From contig NZ_CP096276.1 in assembly GCF_024662235.1 (NCBI RefSeq), forward strand, positions 372,001-436,000: a stretch of 64,000 nt of DNA, given 5' to 3'. Of this stretch, positions 35,434 through 44,191 are shown piece after piece. The notes under the pieces were generated by a model, which worked only from the letters and a program-made list of their open reading frames with translations, was not told the origin of the DNA and searched no databases. A program made the position numbers and the translations under genes. This DNA is from Pimelobacter simplex (GTDB lineage Bacteria; Actinomycetota; Actinomycetes; Propionibacteriales; Nocardioidaceae). The first letter of the stretch is position 1. The number at the start of each line of letters is the position of its first letter.

Positions 35434-36311
35434 GCCCCTGGTCGGCGCTCACCCCGGAACCCGAGCGGTTCCACGACGAGGGGTCCGCCGATCCGCCGCG
35501 GGTGGTGCTGGAGCGGGTCGAGTCCGGGGACGTGCACCGGCGCACCGAGAGCTTCCGGATGCTGCACCGGATCGCCTACCGCGACCGCGAGTACGGCGAC
35601 CTGCTGGTCCCCGCCGACCCCGGCACGTTCGAGACCGACCTGACCTCGGTCCCGACGATCTTCACCTGGCTGGTGCCCCGGACCGGGCGGCACCTGCCGC
35701 CCGCGCTGCTCCACGACGGTCTCGTGCACGGCCGGCACGAGCCGCCGACGTACCTCTCGGTCGAGGGCCACGCGCTCGACCGGGTCGCGGCGGACCGGGT
35801 GTTCCGGGCGGCGATGCGCGACACCGACACCGGGCCGGTGCGCAGCTGGCTGGTCTGGTCCGCGGTCACCCTCGGCACGATCTGGTCCGGCTCCGCGGCG
35901 TGGTCGACCGCGCGGCACCTCCGCTACCGCGCCGCGGCTGGCGCGAGCCTGCTGGTGGTCGCGGTGCTGGGGGTGCTGGCCACGCTCGACCTGTTCGACG
36001 TGGTCGACGTCGTGCCGTGGATGGGGGACCGGCCGTTCGCGACCGAGCTGGTCGGCGGCCTGGCCGGCGCGGTCGTCGTACCGCTGCTGCTGGGGCTGAC
36101 CTGGGGCCGGTTCGCGATCGCGGGCGTGGTCGGCGGGATCGCGCTGGCGGTCCTGCTCCACGTCACGGCGGCGCTGGCGCTCATCACGCTGGCCTACCAG
36201 GGCGCCGAGTGGGTCGCCCGGCGCCGCCCGGTGGCGGCCGTCGCGATCGCCGCCGTTGTGGTGAGTGCCCACGTGGTGCTCGTCATCTTGTTCGTCGGCC
36301 CATTCCGCTGA
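35430..36311 (+). CDS. DUF1353 domain plus C-terminal membrane helices
   Basis: 293 aa; GTG 35430 overlaps the protease stop (GTGA). Residues about 45-130 match DUF1353: YGDLLVPADPGTFETDLTSV, PTIFTWLVP and PALLHDGLVHG. The C-terminal half (about 160-293) has four to five hydrophobic helices (LLVVAVLGVLATLDLF, GLAGAVVVPLLLGLTWG, GIALAVLLHVTAALALITLA, AIAAVVVSAHVVLVILFVG). DUF1353 is best known from phages; the membrane tail is unusual. Function unknown. Confidence 0.75.
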   Translation: MSPWSALTPEPERFHDEGSADPPRVVLERVESGDVHRRTESFRMLHRIAYRDREYGDLLVPADPGTFETDLTSVPTIFTWLVPRTGRHLPPALLHDGLVHGRHEPPTYLSVEGHALDRVAADRVFRAAMRDTDTGPVRSWLVWSAVTLGTIWSGSAAWSTARHLRYRAAAGASLLVVAVLGVLATLDLFDVVDVVPWMGDRPFATELVGGLAGAVVVPLLLGLTWGRFAIAGVVGGIALAVLLHVTAALALITLAYQGAEWVARRRPVAAVAIAAVVVSAHVVLVILFVGPFR

Positions 36312-36337
36312 AGGTGACCGACGAGTAAGTTCGAGGC

Positions 36338-37834
36338 GTGACCAGCACCGACGCCGCGCCGGCCGCTCCCGCCGCGCAGACCTTCACCTCGCTCGACCCG
36401 GCCACCGGTGCCGTGGTCGGCACCCACCCGATCCACGACGCGGAGGCCGTCCGGGCCGCCGTCGCCCGCGCCCGCGCCGAGGCGCCCCGCTGGCAGGCCC
36501 TCGGGTACGACGGCCGCAAGCAGGCGCTCGTGCGCTGGCGCAAGCTCATCGCCCGCCGCATGGACGAGCTCGCCGCGCTCATGTCCCGCGAGACCGGCAA
36601 GCCCACCGGCGACGCGCTCCTCGAGACCGCGCTCGCCGTCGACCACCTGGCCTGGGCCGCCAGCCATGCCGAGAAGGTGCTCAAGCGGCGCAGCGTCGCG
36701 CCGGGCCTGCTCATGGTCAACCAGGCCGCGAGCGTGGAGTACCGCCCGCTCGGTGTCGTCGGCGTGATCGGCCCCTGGAACTACCCCGTGTTCACCCCGA
36801 TGGGCTCCATCGCCTACGCCCTCGCGGCCGGCAACACCGTCGTCTTCAAGCCCTCGGAGTACACCCCCGGCGTCGGCGAGTGGCTGGCCCGCACCTTCCA
36901 GGAGGCCGTGGGCAGCCCGGTCTTCCAGGTCGTCACCGGGTACGGCGAGACGGGCGCCGCGCTGACCGCGGCCGGCGTCGACAAGGTCGCCTTCACCGGC
37001 TCCACCGCGACCGGCAAGCGCGTGATGGCGGCCTGCGCCGAGACGCTCACCCCGGTCGTCATCGAGGCGGGCGGCAAGGACGCGCTCATCGTCGCCGAGG
37101 ACGCCGACGTGGCCGAGGCCGCCGAGGCCGCGCTGTGGGGCGCCGCCGCCAACGCCGGCCAGACCTGCGCCGGCGTCGAGCGGGTCTACGTCCATGACCG
37201 CGTCTACGACGAGTTCCTCGACCACCTGGTCCGCCAGGCCCAAGAGCTGGAGGCCAAGCCCGGCGGCCAGGTCGGCCCGATCACGATGCCCTCGCAGGTC
37301 GACATCATCCGCCGCCACGTCGACGACGCGCTGGCCCGCGGCGGCCGTGCGCTGGTCGGCGGTCCGGTGCCCGAGGGCGCCCGCTTCGTCCAGCCGACCG
37401 TGCTGGTCGACGTCCCCGAGGACTCCTCGGCGGTCCAGGAGGAGACCTTCGGGCCCACCGTCACCGTGACCCGGGTCAAGGACATGGACGAGGCCGTCGC
37501 GCGGGCCAACGGCACCCGCTACGCGCTCGGCTCGACGGTCTTCTCCAAGGACCACGGCATGGAGATCGCCGAGCGGCTGCGCGCCGGGATGACCGCGATC
37601 AACGGCGTCATCTCGTTCGCGGGCATTCCGACGCTGCCCTTCGGCGGGGTGGGCGACTCCGGCTTCGGGCGGATCCACGGCCCCGACGGCCTGCGCGAGT
37701 TCACCTACCCCCACGCCATCGCCCGCCAGCGGTTCAAGCCGGCGATCGCGCTGACGACCTTCCGCCGCACGGCCAAGGAGGAGAAGCAGCTCACGAAGGT
37801 CGTGCGGGGACTCTACGGCCGCGGGAAGAAGTAG
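36338..37834 (+). CDS. NAD(P)-dependent aldehyde dehydrogenase (succinate-semialdehyde-type)
   Basis: 498 aa from GTG 36338. ALDH motifs: GVIGPWNYPVFTPM (Asn148), NTVVFKPSEYTP (Lys171), AFTGSTATGKRVM, VVIEAGGKDALIV (Glu243) and ANAGQTCAGVERVYV (catalytic Cys277), then EETFGPTVTVTRV. It oxidises an aldehyde to an acid; the subgroup looks like the class often annotated as succinate-semialdehyde dehydrogenase, but substrate is not certain. Ends 44 nt inside the convergent exporter gene. Confidence 0.92.
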   Translation: MTSTDAAPAAPAAQTFTSLDPATGAVVGTHPIHDAEAVRAAVARARAEAPRWQALGYDGRKQALVRWRKLIARRMDELAALMSRETGKPTGDALLETALAVDHLAWAASHAEKVLKRRSVAPGLLMVNQAASVEYRPLGVVGVIGPWNYPVFTPMGSIAYALAAGNTVVFKPSEYTPGVGEWLARTFQEAVGSPVFQVVTGYGETGAALTAAGVDKVAFTGSTATGKRVMAACAETLTPVVIEAGGKDALIVAEDADVAEAAEAALWGAAANAGQTCAGVERVYVHDRVYDEFLDHLVRQAQELEAKPGGQVGPITMPSQVDIIRRHVDDALARGGRALVGGPVPEGARFVQPTVLVDVPEDSSAVQEETFGPTVTVTRVKDMDEAVARANGTRYALGSTVFSKDHGMEIAERLRAGMTAINGVISFAGIPTLPFGGVGDSGFGRIHGPDGLREFTYPHAIARQRFKPAIALTTFRRTAKEEKQLTKVVRGLYGRGKK

Positions 37835-38726
37835 CCCGCCCGGCGCAGGCGATCACCGTCAGCCCGCCGGCGACGGTGAGCCAGGTGATCGTCTCGCCGA
37901 GGAGCAGGCCGGCCCAGGTGATGCTGAGCACCGGCTGGACGAGCTGGACCTGGCTGACCTGCGCCATCGGCCCGAGCGCGAGCCCGCGGTACCAGGCGAT
38001 GAAGCCGAGGAACATGCTGATCGCCGCGAGGTAGCCGAAGCACAGCCAGGCCACCGGCGGTGCCGACGGCGGCTGGCGGACGACGCTGACCGTGGTCAGC
38101 AGCGCCATCACCGGCGCCGACAGCACGAGCGCCCACGAGATCGTCTGCCACGAGCCGAGCTCGCGGGACAGCACGCCGCCCTCGGCGTACCCGGTGGCGC
38201 AGGCGATCACGCCGGTGAACAGCAGCAGGTCCGCGCGGTGCAGGTGGCTCACGCCGCCGCTCTGGGCGACGGCGAAGCCGACGGCGGCGGCCGAGCCGAG
38301 GCCGGCGTACAGCCAGAAGGCGGGGACGGGCCGCTCCCGCGTCCGCAGCACCGCGATCACCGCGGTCGCGGCCGGCAGGACGGCGATCACCACGGCGCCG
38401 TGGCTGGCCGGCACCTCCGTCAGCGCGTACGACGTGAGGAGGGGGAACCCCGCGACGACGCCGGCCCCGACGACGGCGAGCCGGCCCCACTGGGCGCCGC
38501 GGGGGAGCCGCTGGCGGCTGAGCGCGAGCGCGGTCCCGGCGAGCGCCGCGGCGACCACCGCGCGGCCCGCGCCGATGAAGAGCGGGTCGAGGTCGCGCAG
38601 CGCGACCCGGGTGAGCGGGACGGTGAACGAAAAGGCCAGCACCCCGAGGAGCCCCCAGGCGAGACCGGCCGGGACCGTCGATAGCAGGTGCCGACGGGAG
38701 ACGATAGCGCTACTCTGTGCTGACAT
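37791..38726 (-). CDS. EamA/DMT-superfamily transporter
   Basis: 311 aa with about ten hydrophobic helices in two EamA repeats (PAGLAWGLLGVLAFSFTVPL, TRVALRDLDPLFIGAGRAVV near the start; WAGLLLGETITWLTVAGGLT near the end, a typical second-repeat signature). Likely exports a metabolite or amino-acid-type compound. Start ATG 38726 overlaps the ATG of the divergent MocR regulator, which probably controls it. Confidence 0.88.
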   Translation of the reverse strand: MSAQSSAIVSRRHLLSTVPAGLAWGLLGVLAFSFTVPLTRVALRDLDPLFIGAGRAVVAAALAGTALALSRQRLPRGAQWGRLAVVGAGVVAGFPLLTSYALTEVPASHGAVVIAVLPAATAVIAVLRTRERPVPAFWLYAGLGSAAAVGFAVAQSGGVSHLHRADLLLFTGVIACATGYAEGGVLSRELGSWQTISWALVLSAPVMALLTTVSVVRQPPSAPPVAWLCFGYLAAISMFLGFIAWYRGLALGPMAQVSQVQLVQPVLSITWAGLLLGETITWLTVAGGLTVIACAGRATSSRGRRVPARPS

Positions 38727-38740
38727 GAACAACGATAGCA
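38679..38740. promoter_or_regulatory. Three CGATAGC repeats across the MocR/EamA shared start region
   Basis: CGATAGCA at 38679-38686, CGATAGCG at 38702-38709 and CGATAGCA at 38733-38740, all same orientation. The first lies in the 5' end of the exporter gene, the last in the 5' end of the regulator gene. A -10-like TACTCT at 38711-38716 sits 8 nt before the MocR ATG, fitting a leaderless transcript. On the other strand TATCGT lies 5 nt before the exporter ATG, overlapping the third repeat. Direct repeats are common MocR operators. Confidence 0.5.
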
Positions 38741-40143
38741 GTGCGCGGATCATCGCCGCGCTGCGCGCCTGGATCCGGGACGCGCCCGAAGGTGCCCAGC
38801 TGCCGTCGACCCGCGCGCTGGTCCAGCAGCACGAGGCGAGCCCGGTCACCGTGCAGAAGGCGCTGCGCCGCCTGGTCGCCGAGGGCCTCGTGGAGAGCCG
38901 ACCGGGGGTGGGCACCTTCGTCCGCGCGGTCCGGCCCACCCGGGGGCCCGACTTCGGCTGGCAGACCGCCGCGCTGCGCACCCCGCGCGCGAACCTGCCG
39001 CGGATCGCCGGTCCGCTGCTCACCGCGCCGCCGGACGCCCAGGTGCTCCACGCGGGCTACCCGGGACCCGAGCTGCTGCCGGAGCGGCTCGTGCGCACCG
39101 CGCTGGGCCGGGCCGCCCGCGGCGCCGCCGCGACGGCCCGACCGCCGGCCCCGGGCATGAGCGAGCTGCGGGCGTGGTTCGCCGCCGAGCTGGCCGACGC
39201 GACCCCCGCCCACCTCGGCGCGGTGACCCCGGCCGATGTCGTCATCGCGCCGGGCAGCCAGAGCGCGCTCTCGTCGATCTTCCGCGCGCTGGTCGCGCCG
39301 GGCCAGTCGCTGCTGGTGGAGTCCCCGACCTACTGGGGCGCGATCCAGGCGGCCCGCCAGGCGGGCGTCGAGCTGGTGCCGGTCCCCGTCTCCGACGACG
39401 GCGCCGGCCCCGATCCGGCCGAGGTCGACCGGTCGTTCCGCGAGACCGGCGCCCGCGCCTTCTACGCCCAGCCCAACTACGCCAACCCCACCGGCGCCCA
39501 GTGGAGCGTCGAGCGCGCCGACGAGGTGCTCGCCGTCGTCCGCGCCCACGGGGCCTTCCTCGTCGACGACGACTGGGCCCACGACTTCGGCATCGACACC
39601 ACCTCGCGCCCGGTCGCCGCCCGCGACGACGCGGGCCACGTCGTCTACCTGCGCTCGCTGACCAAGAGCGTCTCGCCGGCCCTGCGGGTCGCCGCCGTCA
39701 TCGCCCGCGGCCCCGCCCGCGACCGGATCCTCGGCGACCGCTCGGCCGAGTCGATGTACGTCAGCGGACTGCTCCAGCAGGCCGCCCTCGAGGTGGTCAG
39801 CGACCCCGCCTGGCGCACCCACCTGCGCCGGCTGCGCGCCCAGCTGCGGGAGCGCCGCGACCTGCTGGTCGAGAGCCTGCACGAGCACGCCCCGTCGGTC
39901 GCGCTGGACGTCGTACCGCCGGGCGGGCTGCACCTGTGGGCACGGCTGCCCGGCGGCACCGACGTCGAGCGGCTGGTCCGCGACTGCGCGGCCGACGGGG
40001 TGTGGGTGGCCGGCGGTGACGAGTGGTTCCCGGCGGAGCCGTCGGCGCCGTACCTGCGGCTGTCGTACATCGGGCCGGACCCGGGGGGCTACCCGGCCGC
40101 CGTACGGGTGCTGGAGGGGGCGCTCGGACGGCAACGGGGCTAG
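38725..40143 (+). CDS. MocR/PdxR-family GntR-aminotransferase transcriptional regulator
   Basis: 472 aa from ATG 38725. N-terminal GntR winged helix: AQLPSTRALVQQHEASPVTV, QKALRRLVAEGLVESRPGVG. The C-terminal type-I aminotransferase-fold domain has APGSQSALSSIFRALV, ESPTYWGAIQAARQAGVELV, AFYAQPNYANPTG and the PLP-lysine region VVYLRSLTKSVSPALRV (Lys in LTKS). MocR proteins bind PLP or PLP-amino-acid adducts to regulate a neighbouring gene. It is divergent from, and shares start bases with, the EamA exporter. Confidence 0.92.
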   Translation: MNNDSSARIIAALRAWIRDAPEGAQLPSTRALVQQHEASPVTVQKALRRLVAEGLVESRPGVGTFVRAVRPTRGPDFGWQTAALRTPRANLPRIAGPLLTAPPDAQVLHAGYPGPELLPERLVRTALGRAARGAAATARPPAPGMSELRAWFAAELADATPAHLGAVTPADVVIAPGSQSALSSIFRALVAPGQSLLVESPTYWGAIQAARQAGVELVPVPVSDDGAGPDPAEVDRSFRETGARAFYAQPNYANPTGAQWSVERADEVLAVVRAHGAFLVDDDWAHDFGIDTTSRPVAARDDAGHVVYLRSLTKSVSPALRVAAVIARGPARDRILGDRSAESMYVSGLLQQAALEVVSDPAWRTHLRRLRAQLRERRDLLVESLHEHAPSVALDVVPPGGLHLWARLPGGTDVERLVRDCAADGVWVAGGDEWFPAEPSAPYLRLSYIGPDPGGYPAAVRVLEGALGRQRG

Positions 40144-40225
40144 CCGGGTCGCTGCCGCCGCAGGTTTGCCCTCGCGCGCCGGCGGGCAGGTGGCGGAGCG
40201 CCGTCAACGAACCTGGGAGGTTCTC

Positions 40226-40738
40226 GTGCTCCGCCGCTTCGCGACTCTCGCCGTCACCCTGACCGCCGCCGCCGGTCTCGCTCTCGCCCCGTCGGGGGCG
40301 CCGATCCCCACCGCCGGCGCCGCGCCGGCTCCCCTGGGAGAGCGTGTCGCCGCCAGCGGCAACACGACCGTCGGCACCACGACGTTGTACAAGACCGTGC
40401 GCGGCGTCCGCGTCGCGGCGTGCCGCTACCGCCACGACGGGAACGGCTTCAAGACCGTCCGGTTCGACCTCGACCTGAGCCGCGCCGACCGGCTCCTCAG
40501 CCAGGCGCGGTTCCAGGTCAACGTGAAGACCGCGCGCAGCTATCGCAACCCGTGGAGCCCCTGGATGGCCAACGGACCGACGTACTACTACTACAACGGG
40601 CAGGGCCGCGGGTCCGCGTGGAGCGCCTACGTCCCCCTCGAGAACGCGATGTCGGTGCAGGCCCGCACGGACACCCGCTACGGCACCAGCCAGTGGGGCA
40701 AGCTCGTCCGCTGGACCGACCTCGCCTGGTGTCGCTGA
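40226..40738 (+). CDS. Secreted protein of unknown function
   Basis: 170 aa from GTG 40226 with GGGAGG about 6 nt upstream. A clear signal peptide (LRRFATLAVTLTAAAGLALA, cleavage near GAAPAP). The mature part is basic and aromatic: TTTLYKTVRGVRVAACRYRH, SYRNPWSPWMANGPTYYYYN, GRGSAWSAYVP, SQWGKLVRWTDLAWCR. Two Cys could form a disulfide. No family recognised. Confidence 0.72.
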   Translation: MLRRFATLAVTLTAAAGLALAPSGAPIPTAGAAPAPLGERVAASGNTTVGTTTLYKTVRGVRVAACRYRHDGNGFKTVRFDLDLSRADRLLSQARFQVNVKTARSYRNPWSPWMANGPTYYYYNGQGRGSAWSAYVPLENAMSVQARTDTRYGTSQWGKLVRWTDLAWCR

Positions 40739-40745
40739 GCCCTGG

Positions 40746-41486
40746 CTAGCTCTCCGGCGCCGCCGCCTCGCGCACGTGGTTGAGCACCGCGATCTTCTGC
40801 CAGATCTTGCGCTCCAGCGACACCGTCAGCGTCTCGACGGTGCTCACCGTGTCGAGCACCACCGGGTCGCGCGAGGCCTCCGCGCACAGCGCCGCGGCCT
40901 TGCCGATCAGGCTGAGCAGCTCCGAGCAGTAGTCGAGGTAGTTCTCCAGCTGGTCGGGCGCGAGGTCCACCGGCACGCTCGCCGGCGTCGGGCTGAACGA
41001 CGAGCGCAGCCGCTCGGGGTCCTTGGTGAGCTGGTGCATGTCGACGATGTGGGCCAGCGAGCGCAGCCGGTGGAGCAGCTCGAGCAGTCCCGCGCGCTGC
41101 AGCCGCTCGGGCACGGAGTACAGGAACCAGATCGCCAGCGCCGCGAACACCAGGTCGTTGACGGCGCTCTCGAGCAGCGGGATCCACTCCAGGCCGGTGT
41201 CGGGGGCGTCGATGGCCGCCGAGCGCACGGCCAGCACCATCACGGTCGTGGTCACCGCGATCACCGCGACGATCCCGAACCGCGACAGCGGCCGCAGCCA
41301 CGACCGCCGGCCCCGGACCGACGCCGTCGAGGACGCCACCGTCTCGACCAGGGCGGCCAGCTCGCCCGCGACCCGGTGCAGCCCGCGACCGGGGAAGCGC
41401 GCCTCGACCCGCTCCTCCAGGCGCCGTACCGTCGCGAGGACGGGGGCGGCCTGCACCTTCTCGAACGAGGACGACGTCACGGGCAC
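40746..41486 (-). CDS. Membrane protein of unknown function
   Basis: 246 aa from GTG 41486. Two hydrophobic segments (about residues 70-88, FGIVAVIAVTTTVMVLAV; about 108-125, AVNDLVFAALAIWFLYSV) separate helical cytoplasmic ends; the C-terminal region has LLELLHRLRSLAHIVDMHQL and LENYLDYCSELLSLIGKAAA. Possibly a sensor or scaffold. I recognise no domain. Tail-to-tail with the secreted protein gene. Confidence 0.65.
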   Translation of the reverse strand: MPVTSSSFEKVQAAPVLATVRRLEERVEARFPGRGLHRVAGELAALVETVASSTASVRGRRSWLRPLSRFGIVAVIAVTTTVMVLAVRSAAIDAPDTGLEWIPLLESAVNDLVFAALAIWFLYSVPERLQRAGLLELLHRLRSLAHIVDMHQLTKDPERLRSSFSPTPASVPVDLAPDQLENYLDYCSELLSLIGKAAALCAEASRDPVVLDTVSTVETLTVSLERKIWQKIAVLNHVREAAAPES

Positions 41487-41517
41487 ACCCTAGGGCTGTT
41501 CGCGGTGCCCGGATCGG

Positions 41518-42140
<623 letters not shown>

Positions 42141-42205
42141 CTAAGGCTATCAGCCTAAGTCCGGGAATGGCGCTCGTGGCGCTCTCGTCGCCCTACGATG
42201 GAGGC

Positions 42206-43384
42206 ATGGGTCTCGCCGTGCTCGACTGCGCCCACTTCACGGCGGGGGAGTGCCGCTCCTGCACCTGGCTCGGCCGCCCGTACGACGACCAGCTGGCCGC
42301 CAAGGAGGCCACCACCCGCGCCCTCGTCGGCGCCCCCGGCGAGGTCTGGCTGCCGCCGGTCGTGAGCCCGCCCTCGGGCTTTCGCAACAAGGCCAAGATG
42401 GTCGTCACCGGGACGGCGGCCGCGCCGACCCTCGGCATCCTCGACCCGGCCGATCCCAGCCGCGGCTACGACCTGCGCGACTGCGCGCTCCACACGCCGG
42501 GGATCGTGGCGGCGCTGCCGGTGCTGGCCGAGCTCGTGAGCGCCACCGCCCTCACGCCGTACGACGTGGGCTCGGGGCGCCCGGTCGCCCAGCGCGGCGA
42601 GCTCAAGCACGTCCTGGTCACCGAGTCGCCCGACGGTGAGCTGATGGTGCGGCTGGTGCTGCGCTCCACGGCCGCCGAGGCCCGGGTCCGCAAGCACCTG
42701 CCCTGGCTGCGGGAGCGGCTGCCGCAGGTCCGGGTGCTCACGATCAACGTCCAGCCCGAGCACCGCGCGGTGCTGGAGGGGGAGCGCGAGATCGTGCTCA
42801 CCGAGGACGACACGCTGCCCATGCGGATGGAGGCGGTGACGCTGCACCTGCGCCCGCGCAGCTTCTTCCAGACCAACACGACCGTGGCGGCGGCGCTCTA
42901 CCGCGAGGCGGCCGCGTGGGTGCGCGACCTGGCTCCCGCGCGAGTGGTCGACCTCTACTGCGGGGTGGGCGGCTTCGCGCTCCACCTGGCCGCGCCGGGG
43001 CGCCGGGTCGACGGGATCGAGATCAGCGCCGACGCGATCGCCAGCGCCGAGCGCTCCCGGGACGAGGCCGGGCTGCCGGGCAGTCTCGCGTTCGCGGTGG
43101 GCGATGCGACCGCGCCTGAGCACGCCGCGCTGCTGACCGGCGCCGACCTGGTGGTCGTCAACCCGCCCCGGCGCGGGCTCGGGCACGACCTGGCCCGCCG
43201 GCTGGAGGGCTCGGGGGCCCGGCACGTGCTCTACTCCAGCTGCAACCCCGAGACGCTGGCGCGCGACCTGGCCGACCTGGCGTCGTACCGGGTGGTGCGG
43301 GGGCGGCTGCTCGACATGTTCCCGCAGACCCCGCACGCGGAGGTGCTGGTGCTGCTGGAGCGGCTGGGTCAGCGCAGCGAGTAG
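42206..43384 (+). CDS. rlmC: 23S rRNA (uracil-C5)-methyltransferase RlmC
   Basis: 392 aa from ATG 42206. The N-terminal iron-sulfur cysteines are in LDCAHFTAGECRSC and YDLRDCALHTP. The SAM-binding domain has VVDLYCGVGGFALHLA and VDGIEISADAIASAE; catalytic motif VVVNPPRRGLG; nucleophilic Cys in YSSCNPETLARDLA. Lacks a TRAM domain, which with length points to RlmC (U747) rather than RlmD. The 3' end overlaps the convergent TrhA gene by 16 nt. Confidence 0.92.
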   Translation: MGLAVLDCAHFTAGECRSCTWLGRPYDDQLAAKEATTRALVGAPGEVWLPPVVSPPSGFRNKAKMVVTGTAAAPTLGILDPADPSRGYDLRDCALHTPGIVAALPVLAELVSATALTPYDVGSGRPVAQRGELKHVLVTESPDGELMVRLVLRSTAAEARVRKHLPWLRERLPQVRVLTINVQPEHRAVLEGEREIVLTEDDTLPMRMEAVTLHLRPRSFFQTNTTVAAALYREAAAWVRDLAPARVVDLYCGVGGFALHLAAPGRRVDGIEISADAIASAERSRDEAGLPGSLAFAVGDATAPEHAALLTGADLVVVNPPRRGLGHDLARRLEGSGARHVLYSSCNPETLARDLADLASYRVVRGRLLDMFPQTPHAEVLVLLERLGQRSE

Positions 43385-44109
43385 GTCGCCAGCGAGACGC
43401 CGACGTAGTGCGCGGCGAACGCGGCGATGGTGAAGCCGTGGAAGATCTCGTGGAAGCCGAACACGCGCGGCGAGGGGTTCGGCCACTGGAAGCCGTAGAC
43501 CAGACCGCCCATCGTGTAGAGCGCGCCGCCGACGATGATCAGCACGAAGATCGCGATCCCGATGCCGAGGCCGAGCGCCGTCGCGCCCTCGAAGAACGCC
43601 GGGATGAAGAAGATCGCCGCCCAGCCGAGCGCGATGTAGATCGGCGCGGACAGCCAGCGCGGCGCGGTCGGCCAGAACAGCTTGAACGCGATGCCGAGCA
43701 GGGCGCCGGACCACACGACCGAGAGCATGACCACCCGCGCGGGGCCCTCGAGCAGGATCACCGCGAAGGGCGTGTAGGAGCCCGCGATGAACAAGAAGAT
43801 GTTGGAGTGGTCGAACCGGTTGAGGATCTGCCACACCTTGGGCGACCACGTGCCGCGGTGGTAGAGCGCGGAGATGCCGAAGAGCAGCAGCGCGGACGTC
43901 GCGTAGAGCGCCGAGCCGACCTTGGTCGCCGCGGTGGGCGAGAGGGTGATCAGCACGATGCCGGCGGCGAGGACCAGCGGCGTCGAGGCCAGGTGGATCC
44001 AGCCCCGCAGCTTCGGCTTGATGTCCGCGACCTTCTCGCTGATCTGGTCACCGAGGGTGTCCAAGCGCGCGCGGACCTTCTCACCGGTGTGGGGGAGGGC
44101 CTGGTTCAT
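43369..44109 (-). CDS. trhA: Hemolysin III/PAQR-family membrane protein TrhA
   Basis: 246 aa with seven hydrophobic helices. Conserved features include LFGISALYHRGTWS, NRFDHSNIFLFIAGSYTPFA and FGFHEIFHGFTIAAFAAHY, whose His residues bind zinc in this family. TrhA proteins affect membrane energetics and fluidity; true haemolysis is unproven for most. Start ATG 44109. Confidence 0.9.
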   Translation of the reverse strand: MNQALPHTGEKVRARLDTLGDQISEKVADIKPKLRGWIHLASTPLVLAAGIVLITLSPTAATKVGSALYATSALLLFGISALYHRGTWSPKVWQILNRFDHSNIFLFIAGSYTPFAVILLEGPARVVMLSVVWSGALLGIAFKLFWPTAPRWLSAPIYIALGWAAIFFIPAFFEGATALGLGIGIAIFVLIIVGGALYTMGGLVYGFQWPNPSPRVFGFHEIFHGFTIAAFAAHYVGVSLATYSLR

Positions 44110-44138
44110 GAGGAGAGACTAGCCGTCGTACCCAGGGA

Positions 44139-44186
44139 CGACGACGGCCGAGCGAGCGTGATCTCACGCTCACCCGGCCGTCGTCG
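44139..44186 (-). terminator. Strong hairpin terminator after the AIM24 gene
   Basis: CGACGACGGCCG (about 44139-44150) pairs with CGGCCGTCGTCG (44175-44186), and inside it GAGCGTGA pairs with TCACGCTC. It begins 6 nt past the stop of the AIM24 gene in the direction of its transcription and lies upstream of trhA, separating the two units. Confidence 0.7.
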
Positions 44187-44191
44187 ACACC

